Assembly (NCBI RefSeq): GCF_030272615.1 | Contig: NC_081413.1 | Coordinates: 717,733,867 to 717,797,866, forward strand | From: Cryptomeria japonica | Taxonomy: Eukaryota > Streptophyta > Pinopsida > Cupressales > Cupressaceae | DNA length: 64,000 nt | Direction: 5' to 3' | Part shown: positions 35,704 to 49,705 of the stretch, one piece after another | Position numbering within the stretch: the first letter of the stretch is position 1 | Layout: each line of letters opens with the position of its first letter | Program-made: the position numbers and the translations under genes | Notes under the pieces: model-generated | Seen by the model: the letters and a program-made list of their open reading frames with translations, nothing else | The model's database searches: none | Told to the model about the DNA's origin: nothing

Positions 35704-38700
35704 TGTAATGCCCCGCCAGGAAACCCTGAAGGGATAAGCCAAAACACAAGAATAGAGTGCAATAATTTTTTGTTTTTAAAGTTACACCACATAAGATATA
35801 ACAAGATATCAAAGATTCAGATTACATAGCGGAAGACATCAACTAACACCTAAAGAGTTTCCCAACGAGATTACTTAAATTTCACAATTCACTTAACTCA
35901 CACAATTAATCCAATAAGCTGATCATCTTAATAACGAGATAATTCTTAATCAAGATAATTTATTTCAAAAGATGGAAATAAAAATCACAAGCAAAGATTC
36001 ATCCATTAAGATCTATTCATAACCTTCATTCAAGCTTTTCATAAAAATACAAGCCATACATCTAATATTCTAACACACTAGAATTTCATCATAAACTTAT
36101 GAGATCTTTTCAAGCATACCTAATTTCCTTAACAACAACTGAATATATTCCATTACTCTAAGTTACATTCTTTCATATTCTAATCTATTGCATTTTAAAA
36201 GATGATTGCATACATGCATCTACGATAAATCTCATCTAAACCACTTATGCATTCGATCAAAATGGCATTCAAGAAAGACTGCATATAAGCATTTAAAGTT
36301 AATTCCATTTATCCACTTGTCCATTCTAACATAAGCTAATCATACATGATAAAGCTGAATAAAGGAAACATAAGAGAATAACATCACATAACACCATAAT
36401 GATCTCGGAGTTCACCCCTAAAGGGCTACATCTCCGGGTCTGCTCAACTGCAAGACCCCTCTGATAATTAATAAAGTTAAGAATACAAGAGGTTACACCA
36501 TTTACAATCCTCAAGGCGAAATATAAACAATATTCAAACGACCACATCGGTCAATTAATAAACAAACGATCCCTGAAAAGAAAAGGATCTAGCTGAACAT
36601 AATCAAAGCTAAAACAAAGGTCCAGGAGAGCATCCACAAAACTGATCCATCACCACCCAAGGTCTAACATGAAACCAAGTACTCACAAGGGCATAAACAA
36701 AAGGACGACCCACAAATGTACTCCTAACAGGACAAACAACAACGTACTAGCGAACGTAGGGACAAGTGTCATCACACAACCTGGTATGGTTACCATGGCA
36801 AGTCTTCATAGGTCCCGACCCCATACATTGGGTTACCCTAGCAACCTAATCTGAGCCTCCGGCCCATCCAAGCCCCATGTGGACCCACACATCCTCTCGT
36901 GAAGACAAGGATGATGGTTTGCCATTTCAGGCCTTCTCACAACATGTCGGGTCTATGTTAGCACTCGTCCCATGTGTGAGGCACATTATCTTACTTAGAG
37001 ATTACATCCTAATCTACTGATAGGTTATCACTTATTAGACTCACTTTCGATGGGTTACCCAGCAACCACTTTGGGTGTGGCCCCCAATTGAAAGCCACTT
37101 TCCCATACGACACTAGACTATACTAAGACGAACTCAAAAACCAAGGAATACACATGGTCAGACGAATGGAGTTCAAGAGGGGAAAACTACCATCTGGTCA
37201 AACATGACTCATCATTCGACCCCCACACAAAGGATATGACCAAATATGACACTACCACAAAACAATAGTCAACTCGGAACCGAGGACTAAAACAGGTACC
37301 CCAAATCAATCCATGCGACAGGGACCTATCAAACAAGCACGACTTGCCATTACATAAGCAAAAGTGAATACAGAAATTAAACTCGCATAGGTAATATTCA
37401 GCAGATACAATCATTTCCGAACTGATCTAAACATTAAAATTCAATCAAGTTTTCTACATGATCTATAATAGATTGCAGTTATCTACTTCATTTAGATACA
37501 GGTTGTTCTTGGTTTTCTAACTCTCTAAGGTTCAAAGCATCGAACAGACATATAAGCCATAATGAGTTCTTAAACAAATTTCACATGAATAAAATCAGAC
37601 AACTGTTAACCAATTAAATAAGATATTTAATCTCCAATTAAAACATCATTGATACCCTCTTGAAATAAAATCACTCAATCTCACTCCTTCGAATAAGTAT
37701 ATATTTTCAAAAAAAAGAAATATACCCTTAGAAGGGAGCTAAAACAAAATAGGTAAACATTTTCCAAATTGACATAATATTTTACTTCCACAAAAAAAAA
37801 CTATTAACATAGGGGTTAATTTCCAAGAATTAACAACTAATAAACATTTGATTTTATCCTTCCTTTCAATTTGCAAATGCCTAAATGGATCCTTGCAACT
37901 ACATCAAAATGCAATTTAACCAATTAACATATATATTAATTACTCATTAATTAATTATATACATTAATTCATAATTTAATGAATAACATTTAACATTAAA
38001 ACATTATCATTAAATAAAATTAAATTGTCTTATTAAATAATATTAAAATATTATATGCATTTTTTTTTTAATAACAAAAAAAAATACATAAAAAAAAACA
38101 TTTTTTTAAATACTAACAAAAAAAAAAAACCATATTTTAAAAGGGGGCGGTGAAGGCTGGGCCCACCTCCCAACGCGGAGGATTTGGGTGCCCAAACCCT
38201 AGCCGTAGGGAACCCTCGTGGGTGGCACCACTGGCGGGGGACGCAGGTTCCGCGGTGCCTTGCGGCCACCGCGGCGCCTGCGGCCACCGTAGTACGCCTG
38301 TGATCATTGCGAGCGGGAAGCAAGCACGGGGGAGGGGAGGAGGAGGCGGGTGGAGCTCCGCTACCCGCCCTCCGAACCCCAACCAAAAATTTATTTTTAT
38401 TTGCACGGTTCGAAACTAAAAAAAAATGCCACACTAAATTGTTTATAAATTTTGATTTAGTATAATCTCAGGTTTAAAAGAAGAAATATGCTTTGGTATC
38501 ATCTTATTTTTGATGGGTATTCATTTCTTCAAACACAAATGGGTTTCAACACCCAAAATAGATTGAGGAACATCAAAACTCCAATAAATTTATTTTTATT
38601 TTTTAAAAAAACCAGACATGGCAAAAAGAACCATTTTTTTTTTTTAAACACAATGATTCAACTATTTTGCAAGAACACCAGTCATGCATAGTTTTTAAAC

Positions 38701-39845
38701 CCACAAATCCAAAATTAAATCTATAATCAATTTAAGAAGATTGGATTTTTAGCAACAAGCATTTTCATTCAACAACAGACTATTTCCATGGCAACAAGGA
38801 AGAATAGTTAAGGTAATTCCTACCTTCATACGCATTCCTGGAAGAGCTGAAGGAGAGCCCACCTGCCAGATCCAGAAGAACTCCTTCCTCCCAAAACCCC
38901 CAAATTTCATCCCAAAAAAATATTTTTCCCCCAACATTTTTCCAAAAACATCCATCATAAAATTTTCCAAGAATTTAGGTTATAAGGAAGAGTTGACCAA
39001 AATTCCATTTTTGGAATTTAAATTTTTTTATTTAAAAATAATTCTCAAAAATAATTCTTTTCCAACTATATCAACAAATTAAATTGTTTTTCAATTCCAA
39101 ATTGATTTCCTCATTTAATTCAATTTAACCTTTCTAATTCAAAAATGCCAAAAGATTAAATTAATTCTATTGCAATTAAATTTAAATCTTTCTTTTTCAA
39201 CAGCATATACAAAATGCATTTAATATTCAAAATCAACCATATAATTGAACTTACTCCCAATTTAAAACGAGCAATCCAATATCAACGATAATCGCATAAC
39301 GATATCCTGATTAATTTAGTCCATCAAATCTTTAATGCACAAACACATATTTAATCAAATTAACTACTAAGGACTAATTAATCAATTTAACCATACACAC
39401 CAAGCACGCAAACCAAGAAAGTCAACCAGACAGACGACTCGCAAACCCAAACAAAAAGGGAATACTGACGACGACTGATGATGCTCACTTGAGCACGACT
39501 AAGGTCAACTAGGGTCCTACGACCAACTAATCCAACTCTAAGGATTAAAGAGGTACACTCAAACCTGTAAATCCAGGTGAAGATGAACCTCGCACTCATG
39601 CGGCGTTGTACCTGAAATCTCCTGCAACCAAGAGTTATACATGCATACATATATAAACTTAATGAAAGCGTTAGTCCGATATTAATACCACGAAAAAGGA
39701 ACACTAAACAACTTGCATACAACTGGTGTGAAAATCACATCAACAGCTATGCATTGAATCAAACATCTGACTATAATCATTATATTAAAATAAATTAACC
39801 AAGATTAAACCGAGATTAGAAATTGATTAGGGCAGGGGTTCTACA
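35704..39845 (-). repeat. N 3' LTR (left copy)
   Basis: Runs TGTAATGCCCC to GGGGTTCTACA on the plus strand. It is followed by TTCTCCCCCCCTAG, which is the PPT on the minus strand (39846-39859). It is closely similar to 43555-47695 along its length, with scattered substitutions and small indels. Short frames shared by both LTRs, such as 38137-38406 and 39387-39722, are conserved only because the LTR is duplicated. Confidence 0.95.
38137..38400. other. GC-rich island in N 3' LTR
   Basis: About 260 bases of strongly GC-rich DNA (GGGGGCGG, CCGCGG, GCGGCC runs) between poly-A-rich flanks. The same island is at 45985-46258 in the other LTR. It may mark the promoter region, by analogy with the island in the T1 LTR. 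Confidence 0.8.
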
Positions 39846-42800
39846 TTCTCCCCCCCTAGTTTCCAACTTACTCCTGGAAGTCGTGACGCTAGATGGAGAA
39901 CATGTCGTACGCATCAGCCCTGAAACTCATCCAACAAAGATCAAATTGCACATAGAAATCTTTCCATAATCAAATGAAATATTATTGTAAAATCCTTTAC
40001 AAACGCCATTATCCATTGGCAAGATACACCTAAATCCATACATTCCTTATAACATTCTAGAAATTATCCACAATCATAGCAGAAAAACAAGAATTTTCTC
40101 CCTTTCATTACACCAAATTAAAGCATTACAAAGAGGTAAGCAACAATTACCATAATCATCTATCAAACATGACAAGAAAACATGCCATCAAGATCAATTT
40201 CCTTTACCAATACATCTTTATCATAACATGTTATTGAATAGAACTAGCTTAAATATCAATTTCAACAACCAAATTAACTTTCAATAAATAAGAGCAACAA
40301 AAATAACTCAATTGATTACACTTGCCAGGCATAAGAAAACCTTTTCAAAGACTATGTCCCATAACATAGTGACAAGTTAACACAATTTACTCCATGATAC
40401 ACATAATAACCATCCACATAACTGGAATGCATAACACAAAAGGCCACATGTGAGCATGTTTAATGCTCGGTCAAAGATAACATGCATGATCAGCATCTCT
40501 ATGCCTGATCTCAGAACAACAATAAGATCATAAATATCCAATATCTCACTCAAGGCTCGATGGTGCTAGGCACACCATAGCGGTGCTACCTTCCATACAA
40601 GATCTTTGTGAATATCCCTTGTTGAGCAGGGTGGTTAGCCTCCAAGAGATAGTCACCACACATAGGTAGGTAGTGGGTCCTAGCTGCAACACAGCCACAC
40701 ATACCCCCATCCTCAAGGTTCCCTACATCTACTTCCTCGCACACACTCTACCAATTCTGTATCATACGTCCTTGGAGAGGAATTTCACATTTCGACAGAA
40801 GACTAGCATCCGAAAACAATAAGGATAAACTAGTTTAGCCACCAAAGTACAGATGAATAAAGATAATAAATCATCAATTCCAACAGTAAGGCAAGAAAAT
40901 AATCCGGAATTGCAACACCAAATCAAAAGTGCAAAAGATCACAAGATCGTGGCTAAACCTTCAAAGTCAAAGTAAAATAAATGTTGATCCCCAAAGAAAT
41001 ATAAAGAATATCACAACTGCACATAACATCACTGTGTGACTAGCATCTAGCCACCAACGAGGAAGGAAGGAACAACTGACTAGCTATTGTAGTAGCTCAT
41101 CATGTGGTGCGACATAGTCACACTACCCACATGGCATGGCGGTGTGCACCTCGACATCACCCCGCATCACGTCATCATGCAGCATGGCAATACCCCAAGT
41201 GGAGAAAACACGCAATGGGCGTATCCCGCATGGTAGTGTACCTCACGAAAAAAGCACGTGCAGGTCACATCCCGTATAGCGATGTATCTAGAAGGATACT
41301 CGTCGTAAGTCAGAGGTATACATGACTAGGGTCCACCCACATGCCCACCAACACATACTAACTAGCAGCACATGTGAATAAACCTACCTTTCATGAAGAC
41401 AAGGCAAAGGATCCTCCAAATTACACCATCACTATACACAAGAACCACCATCCATATGCTCAAATAAAGGAGAGGAATAGGCTGTCACATATAAACCTAT
41501 AAATAGATTCATCAAAAGGGAAAGTATTGTGTACACCTTTGATATAGTTTAATAGTACAACTATATCATTCCTCGAAGTAGAGAAGCTAAAGTCGCTTCA
41601 TGCCGACATTACTCATACGCCAATCCATACTATTCAAGGAACGGTTACTTCGAATACTACCCCTTAACATACTGAGTTACCCACAACCCGAGGTTTGGTA
41701 CTCAGTAGGGAAACAAATAAGCAACATCACATAAAAAATATGGTTTCCCATACTCATAAGCAACATATCCTCCATGGTTGATTACTTCACCAATCCATGG
41801 GTACATATAATAAGCACTGGTTTCTTACAATACACACAATTACACCAGTACTGGTTTAGTCACATTTACGAGGAGTACTTTTCAGTACGCTAACATCTAT
41901 ACAAGGAAGATTTTAATTATGCTTTCTATATAAATAACTGAATCAAGTTTACTCTAGATACAAGTACTGAAATTATTAACAATTCACAATTACATAAGGA
42001 AATAACATCATTCCTATATCTTTCTCAAATTTCACTAAGCATCCGTAACTAAATTACTAGCTAAGCAAATTCTTTTCCCAAAGAGGACTTTCATCTATCA
42101 CTATGAAGCCAAAATGCAATAGTACAATTTCACATGTTTTACAAACATTCTATTTAAATCAATGCATTCTTTAATACCATTTCTAAAAATATTATGATTA
42201 GGCAAAGAGAAGGGAAAGAGAGTTTGATAACCAAACTATTTCCTACAAAAACGCAAGATCAACAGATCACACTACATTATAAAATTTCTCACTATAAGCC
42301 TATCATTTTAATTACACGGTTTTCATTTTGCTACCGTTTAGAAGGATGACAATCAGCCTAACAAAACACTTCCAATAATTATGGTTGCAACAGAATGTTC
42401 TAGTTTTCTAGCCAACAGAGATCAAAACAAGCAATCTTTTCGATAATACCAGACCTCTTGAAAACACTCACTTATTGCTAATACAATACAGACACATGTC
42501 ATAATTTTGCAACCTATCATTTAAAATCAAATTACGATAAAAAGGTAAGCAAGGAGCTATCACCCAAATAAAACATATTAATGCATACACATCAAACAAG
42601 CTTTTCATTCGCACATTCTAAACACATTAAGGTAATTACATATACCCAAAAGCAAGTTCAATGGAGCATTTGCTAAAATAAATCTTCAATCAAACTGGTT
42701 TAATGAAACACATAAAACAATCTTTCGTGGAACACATTAATATACTCTCTCGAAGCTACAATAACATGCTCCTTTTAATACTTCTTTTACAAACAAAGCA

Positions 42801-43554
42801 GTTTCACATAACAACTATCCGCATATTAATGCACATTACTTAAGATAAAATTTAATTATGCTACTCCTACAAAATACACATGGAGAATTCTTTAAACGTA
42901 CACATACAGTTTTCTCCCAATAACCAAAATAAATTTTTAAACCCAAAGCCCTTTTATTATCTAAACACATAAGTATCATAGGGTTCACACAAGGGTTCAA
43001 GAAGTCACACCCTTTTCTCTCTCGCAAACAAGAAAACTCGAATCAAAGATAATTACACATATCCTAATCATTTTAATTTCTAGAGAGAGAGAGAGAGAGG
43101 AATGGTGATAATCATTCAATTTTCTACAAAATAAGCATTCAATATTTGCCATACTAGTCCTTCAAGTGGACAACACTAAGCTAGATCATAATCTTAAACA
43201 AACACAATTCGCACTTTCAGATTCAAGACAAGCACTGACCAACCCAAATGGATTAGTCTATAGAGTACAACACTAAAAAAGAAAGGTACATACGACTCTC
43301 TTTCAAAATATGAGTAATCGTAGACCAAGACATCAATAAGCACACAAAGCACATAAAAACACTCAAACACCAACATCAAGAAGGTGAAAACAAGGTGTGA
43401 ACACACACATGCTACACACCAGTTAAGGTTTGTTCAATCACTCACATGCAAAAGGAGGACAAGCATACACATAAGGTTGATACACCTCACACCAATAGAG
43501 GGCACACGCGACACCAGAGATCCCAGTGTTTGCAACATGGCCTCTGATACCAAA
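39846..43554 (-). other. N internal region, non-coding
   Basis: 3.7 kb, AT-rich, with no frame resembling a retroelement protein on either strand. A moderately GC-richer part lies at about 41090-41350, and a (GA)n run at 43081-43099. I see nothing else in it. Confidence 0.8.
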
Positions 43555-46500
43555 TGTAATGCCCCGCTAGGAAACCCCGAAGGGATAAGCCAAAACACAA
43601 GAAAAGAGTGCAATAATTTTTTTTTTAAAAAGTTACACCACATAAGATACAACAAGATATCAAAGATTCAGATTACATAGCGGAAGACATCAACTAACAC
43701 CTAAAGAGTTTCCCAACGAGATTACTTAAATTTCACAATTCACTTAACTCACACAATTAATCCAATAAGCTGATCATCTTAATAACGAGATAATTCTTAA
43801 TCAGGATAATTTCTTTCAAAAGATGGAAATAAAAATCACAAGCAAAGATTCATCCATTAAGATCTATTCATAACCTTCATTCAAGCTTTTCATAAAATAC
43901 AAGCCATACATCTAATATTCTAACACACTAGAATTTCATCATAAACTTATGAGATCTTTTCAAGCATACTTAATTTCCTTAACAACAACTGAATATATTC
44001 CATTACTCTAAGTTACATTCTTTCATATTCCAATCTATTGCAATTTAAAAGATGATTGCATACATGCATCTATGATAAATCTCATCTAAACCACTTATGC
44101 ATTCTATCAAAATGGCATTCAAGAAAGATTGCATATAAGCATTTAAAGTTAATTCCATTTATCCACTTATCCATTCTAACATAAGCTAATCATACATGAT
44201 AAAGCTAAATAAAGGAAACATAAGAGAATAACATCATATAACACCATAATGATCTCGGAGTTCACCCCTAAAGGGCTACATCTCCGGGTCTGCTCAACTG
44301 CAAGACCCCTCTGATAATTAATAAAGTTAAGAATACAAGAGGTTACACCATTTACAATCCTGCCATCAAGGCGAAATATAAACAATATTCAAACGATCAC
44401 ATCGGTCAATTAATACACAAACGATCCCTGAAAAGAAAAGGATCTAGCTGACCATAATCAAAGCTAAAACAAAGGTCCAGGAGAGCATCCACAAAACTGA
44501 GCCATCACCACCCAAGGTCTAACATGAAACCAAGTACTCACAAGGGCATAAACAAAAGGACGACCCACAAAGGTACTCCTAACAGGACAAACAACAATGT
44601 ACTAGCGAAAGTAGGGACAAGTGTCATCACACAACCTGGTATGGTTACCATGGCAAGTCTTCATAGGTCCCGGCCCCATACACTGGGTTACCCTGGCAAC
44701 CTAATCCGAGCCTCCGGCCCATCCAAGCCCCATGTGGACCCACACATCCTCTCGTGAAGACAAGGATGATGGTTTGCCATTTCAGGCCTTCTCACAACAC
44801 ATCGGGTCTATGTTAGCACTCGTCCCATGTGTGAGGCACATTATCTTACTTAGAGATTACATCCTAATCTACTGATAGGTTATCACTTATTAGACTCACT
44901 TTCGATGGGTTACCCAGCAGCCACTTTGGGCGCGGCCCCCAATCGAAAGCCACTTTCCCATACGACACTAGACTATACTAAGACGAACTCAAAAACCAAG
45001 GAATACACATGGTCAGACGAATGGAGTTCAAGAAGGGAAAACTACCATCTGGTCAAACATGACTCATCATTCGACCCCCACACAAAGGATATGACCAAAT
45101 ATGACACTACCACAAAACAACAGTCAACTCGGAACCGAGGACTGAAATAGGTACCCCAAATCAATCCATGCGACAGGGACCTATCAAACAAGCACGACTT
45201 GCCATTACATAAGCAAAAGCTAATACAGAAATTAAACTCGCATAGGTAATATTCAGCAGATACAATCATTTCCGAACTGATCTAAACATTAAAAGTCGAT
45301 CAAGTTTTCTACATGATCTATAATAGATTGCAGTTATCTACTTCATTTAGATACAGGTTGTTCTTGGTTTTCTAACTCTCTAAGGTTCAAAGCATTGAAC
45401 AGACATATAAGCCATAATGAGTTCTCAAACAAATTTCACATGAATAAAATCAGACAACCGTTAACCAATTAAATAAGATATTTAATCTCCAATTAAAACA
45501 TCATTGATACCCTCTTGAAATAAAATCACTCAATCTCACTCCTTCGAATAAGTATATATTTTCAAAAAAAAGAAATATACCCTTAGAAGGGAGCTAAAAC
45601 AAAATAGGTAACCATTTTCCAAATTGACATAATATTTTACTTCCACAAAAAAAAACTATTAACATAGGGGTTAATTTCCAAGAATTAACAACTAATAAAC
45701 ATTTGATTTTATCCTTCCTTTCAATTTGCAAATGCCTAAATGGATCCTTGCAACTACATCAAAATGCAATTTAACCAATTAACATATATATTAATTACTC
45801 ATTAATTAATTATATACATTAATTAATAATTTAATGAATAACATTTAACATTAAAACATTATCATTAAATAAAATTAAATTGTCTTATTAAATAATATTA
45901 AAATATTATATGCATTTTTTTTTAATAACAAAAAAAATACATAAAAAAAAACATTTTTTTAAATACTAACCAAAAAAAAAACCATATTTTAAAAGGGGGC
46001 GACGAAGGCCGGGCCCACCTCCCAACGCGGAGGATTTGGGTGCCCAAACCCTAGCCGCAGGGAACCCTCGCGGGCGGCGCCACTGGCGGGGGACACAGGT
46101 TCCGCGGTGCCTTGCGGCCGCCACGGCCCCTGCGACCACCACAGTACGCCTAGGATCATCGCGAGCGGGAAGCAAGCGCAGGGGAGGGGAGGAGGAGGCG
46201 GGTTGAGCTCCGCTCCCCGCCCTCTGAACCCCAACCAAAAATTTATTTTGATTTGCACGGTTCGAAACTAAAAAAAATGCCACACTAAATTGTTTATAAA
46301 TTTTGATTTAGTATAATCTCAGGTTTAAAAGAAGAAATATGCTTTGGTATCATCTTATTTTTGATGGGTATTCATTTCTTCAAACACAAATGGGTTTCAA
46401 CACCCAAAATAGATTGAGGAACATCAAAACTCCAATAAATTTATTTTTATTTTAAAAAAAAACCAGACATGGCAAAAAGAACCATTTTTTTTTTTTAAAC

Positions 46501-47695
46501 ACAATGATTCAACTATTTTACAAGAACACCAGCCATGCATAGTTTTTAAACCCACAAATCCAAAATTAAATCTATAATCAATTTAAGAAGATTGGATTTT
46601 TAGCAACAAGCATTTTCATTCAACAACAGACTATTTCCATGGCAACAAGGAAGAACAGTTAAGGTAATTCCTACCTTCATACGCATTCCTGGAAGAGCTG
46701 AAGGAGAGCCCACCTGCCAGATCCAGAAGAACTCCTTCCTCCCAAAACCCCCAAATTTCATCCCCAAAAAATATTTTTCCCCCAACATTTTTCCAAAAAC
46801 ATCCATCATAAAATTTTCCAAGAATTTAGGTTATAAGGAAGAGTTGACCAAAATTCCATTTTTGTAATTAAATTTTTTTTATTTAAAAATAATTCTCAAA
46901 AATAATTCTTTTCCAACTATATCAACAAATTAAATTGTTTTTCAATTCCAAATTGATTTCCTCATTTAATTCAATTTAACCTTTCTAATTCAAAAATGCC
47001 AAAAGATTAAATTAATTCTATTGCAATTAAATTTAAATCTTTCTTTTTCAACAGCATATACAAAATGCATTTAATATTCAAAATCAACCATATAATTGAA
47101 CTTACTCCCAATTTAAAACGAGCAATCCAATATCAACGATAATCACATAACGATATCCCAATTAATTTAGTCCATTAATCTTTAATGCACAAACACATAT
47201 TTAATCAAATTAACTACTAAGGACTAATTAATCAATTTAACCATACACACCAAGCACGCAAACCAAGAAAGTCAACCAGACAGACGACTCGCAAACCCAA
47301 ACAAAAAAGGAATACTGACGACGACTGACGATGCTCACTTGAGCACGACTAAGGTCAACTAGGGTCCTACGACCAACTAATCCGACTCTAAGGATTAAAG
47401 AGGTACACTCAAACCTGTAAATCCAGGTGAAGACGAACCTCGCACTCATGCGGCATTGTACCTGAAATCTCCTGCAACCAAGAGTCATACATGCATACAT
47501 ATATAAACTTAATGAAAGCGTTAGTCCGATATTAATACCATGAAAAAGGAACACTAAACAACTTGCATACAACTAGTGTGAAAATCACATCAACAGCTAT
47601 GCATTGAATCAAACATCTGACTATAATCATTATATTAAAATAAACTAACGAAGATTAAATCGAGATTAGAAATTGATTAGGGTAGGGGTACTACA
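43555..47695 (-). repeat. N 5' LTR (right copy) with adjoining PBS
   Basis: Second LTR copy. On the minus strand its end GGGGCATTACA is followed by TT and TGGTATCAGAGGC (43552-43540), an initiator-Met-like primer site. Confidence 0.95.
45985..46258. other. GC-rich island in N 5' LTR
   Basis: Counterpart of 38137-38400. The two copies differ here at more positions than in the flanking AT-rich DNA, mostly C/T and G/A changes, as expected if methylated cytosines decay. Confidence 0.75.
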
Positions 47696-49304
47696 GAAAT
47701 CAAGTACATGAAGAAAACCCAGTAGGTGAAACAATGAATTTTGCTTTATTAGCCAAGGCTGATTTTGAACCATCATGTTTTGAAGATGCATGTACTAATG
47801 AGGTTTGGGTGAAAGCCATGGAAGAAGAGATGGATTCCATTCACAAGAATGACACTTGGGAGTTAACAGAACTTCCACATGACAAAAAAAGGATTGGCAC
47901 CAAATGGGTCTACAAGACCAAATTCAATAGTGATGGGAGTGTTGAAAGACACAAGGCAAGATTAGTTGCTAAAGGCTTCACACAGAAATATGGAATTGAC
48001 TATGAAGAGACATTTGCACCAGTAGCAAGACAAGAGACCATACGAATGCTGATTTCATTAGCAGCTCAGAAGAAGTGGAGCATACATCATATGGACGTGA
48101 AAAGTGCCTTCTTGAATGGGTACTTAGAAGAGGAAGTATATGTGGAGCAGCCACAAGGTTTTGAAGTGGAAGGAAAAGATAATTATGTCTACAAGTTGAA
48201 GAAGGCTTTGTATGGCCTCAAGCAAGCACCAAGAGCGTGGTATGCCAGGATTGATGGATATTTTCAGGAGAATGGCTTCCAGAGAAGTAAGAGTGATCCT
48301 ACCCTTTACTACAAACAAGAAGGTACTGATATTCTCATCATAAGTTTGTATGTTGATGATCTTTTGTATATGGGTAGTAGTTCTAAGATGAAAGATGAAT
48401 TCAAAGCTGCTATGATGAAAGAATTTGAGATGAAAGATCTTGGTCTAATGAAATATTTTCTAGGAATGGAGGTTTATCAAAGTAAGGATGAGATTTTCAT
48501 TTGTCAAACAAAGTATGTACAGGATATGTTGAAGAAACTTAATATGACTGATTGTAACCCTGCCTCCACTCCAAGTGCTCATGGAGATTTGTTATGTAGA
48601 GATGATGGTGTTGATTTAGTTGATGAGACAACTTATAGAAGTATTGTGGGGAGCTTGATGTTTCTAATCCACACGAGGCCTAATATTACCTATTCAGTTT
48701 CACTTGTTTCAAGGTATATGACAAATCCATCTGAAATACATATGAAGGTAGCCAAGAGGATTTTGAGGTATGTGAAAGGGAATTTAAGGTTTGGTATTCA
48801 TTACTACCCTTCTGAAAAGTTCAATCTAGCAGGTTTTAGTGATTCAGATTGGGGAGGTAGTATGGATGACCGTAAATCTACATCTAGAAATTGTTTTTCT
48901 TTTGGTTCTGGTTTAATTACCTAGAGCTCAAAAAAGAAAATTATTGTTGCCCTCTCATCTACAGAAGCAGAGTATGTTGCAATTACCTCAGCAGGTACAC
49001 AAGCTCTTTGGCTCAAAAAAGTTTTGGAAGAAATTGGAGAAAAACAAATTCAGCCTACAGTAATTTATTGTGACAATGTGAGTGCCATCAAGTTAGCTAA
49101 GAATCTAGTTCATCACAGTAGAACTAAGCATTTTGATTTGAAATATCACTTCATATGAGATTTGGTGCAAAAGAAGGATGTCGAATTGAAGCACATCAAC
49201 ACCCAGGATCAGCTAGCAAATATATTCACCAAAGCGGTTGCGAAAGCTCAGTTTATAGCACTACAAGATAAGATTGTCAGCCCTCTCAGCATCAAGGGGG
49301 AGTA
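47696..49304 (+). pseudogene. C2 reverse transcriptase and RNase H
   Basis: Long open frame 47734-48924, with upstream codons back to the N junction. RT contains [32 protein letters not shown] and YVDD at 48349-48360. RNase H has SDSDWGG..DDRKST and, after a TAG at 48922 in the usual Trp position, STEAEYVA and CDNVSAIKLAKN. A TGA lies at 49156. The PPT (CAAGGGGGAGTA) ends at 49304. This is the best-preserved long frame in the window. Confidence 0.93.
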
Positions 49305-49705
49305 TGTTGATAAGTGATGCTGCTCTAGCATGCAGCTCCATGCAACTCCAGTTTGGACATGAAGCTATCCATTCATCACCATGCATAAGCTATTTTTAGT
49401 TAATAGTTTTTTTTTGTTTATTCATGCAAATAAAGCATGTACTCCAGCATGCATGAATCCTTAGGACTATTTTTAGTTTTGCTTTTTGCATGAGTTTGTT
49501 TTTAGTAAATAAAGCATGTTGGGCATGCACTTATTGTATTCTTAATTTAGGGAGTAGTTTGCTTTTTTTAGTTTGAGAGCCTTAGTATCTTTCCATGCAA
49601 AGCTAGGAATATATTTAGAACTGCAGTTATTATTTATTCTTCTAGACTGCAAATTCTTTATATATACAACCTCTATGTAATTTTTTAATTAAGCTTCAAT
49701 AAAAA
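49305..49705 (+). repeat. C2 3' LTR, truncated
   Basis: Starts TGTTGATAAG after the PPT. It contains two AATAAAGCATGT motifs and a TATATATAC box near 49660. The right end (about 49705) is set only by the return of X coding; the U5 part seen before the C2 PBS is absent here. Confidence 0.65.

Larger units (their letters stand above)
35704..47695 (-). mobile_element. N: LARD-type non-coding LTR element, minus strand
   Basis: 11,992 bases with LTRs of 4,142 and 4,141 bases, PBS and PPT, flanked by the TSD GAAAT (35699-35703 and 47696-47700). The internal 3.7 kb has no gag or pol. The LTR ends (TGTAGAACCCC...GGGGCATTACA on the minus strand) and the PPT resemble those of chromoviruses, so a Tekay-type partner is the likely source of its enzymes. 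It is inserted in C2 between integrase and RT and is the innermost, hence youngest, element of this nest. Confidence 0.93.
33095..49705 (+). mobile_element. C2: Ty1/copia element, plus strand, split by N
   Basis: Copia gene order gag-PR-INT-RT-RH. Removing N leaves about 4.6 kb. Only a short U5-like piece of the 5' LTR (before the PBS) and about 400 bases of the 3' LTR are visible, so both outer ends seem eroded and no TSD can be read. It lies between the two parts of X ORF2. Its proteins differ clearly from those of C1/C3. Confidence 0.85.

Noticed and set aside
39387-39722. A 111-codon minus-strand frame also found at 47237-47572
   Set aside because: Its conservation is due to LTR duplication in N, not selection; the composition is not gene-like.
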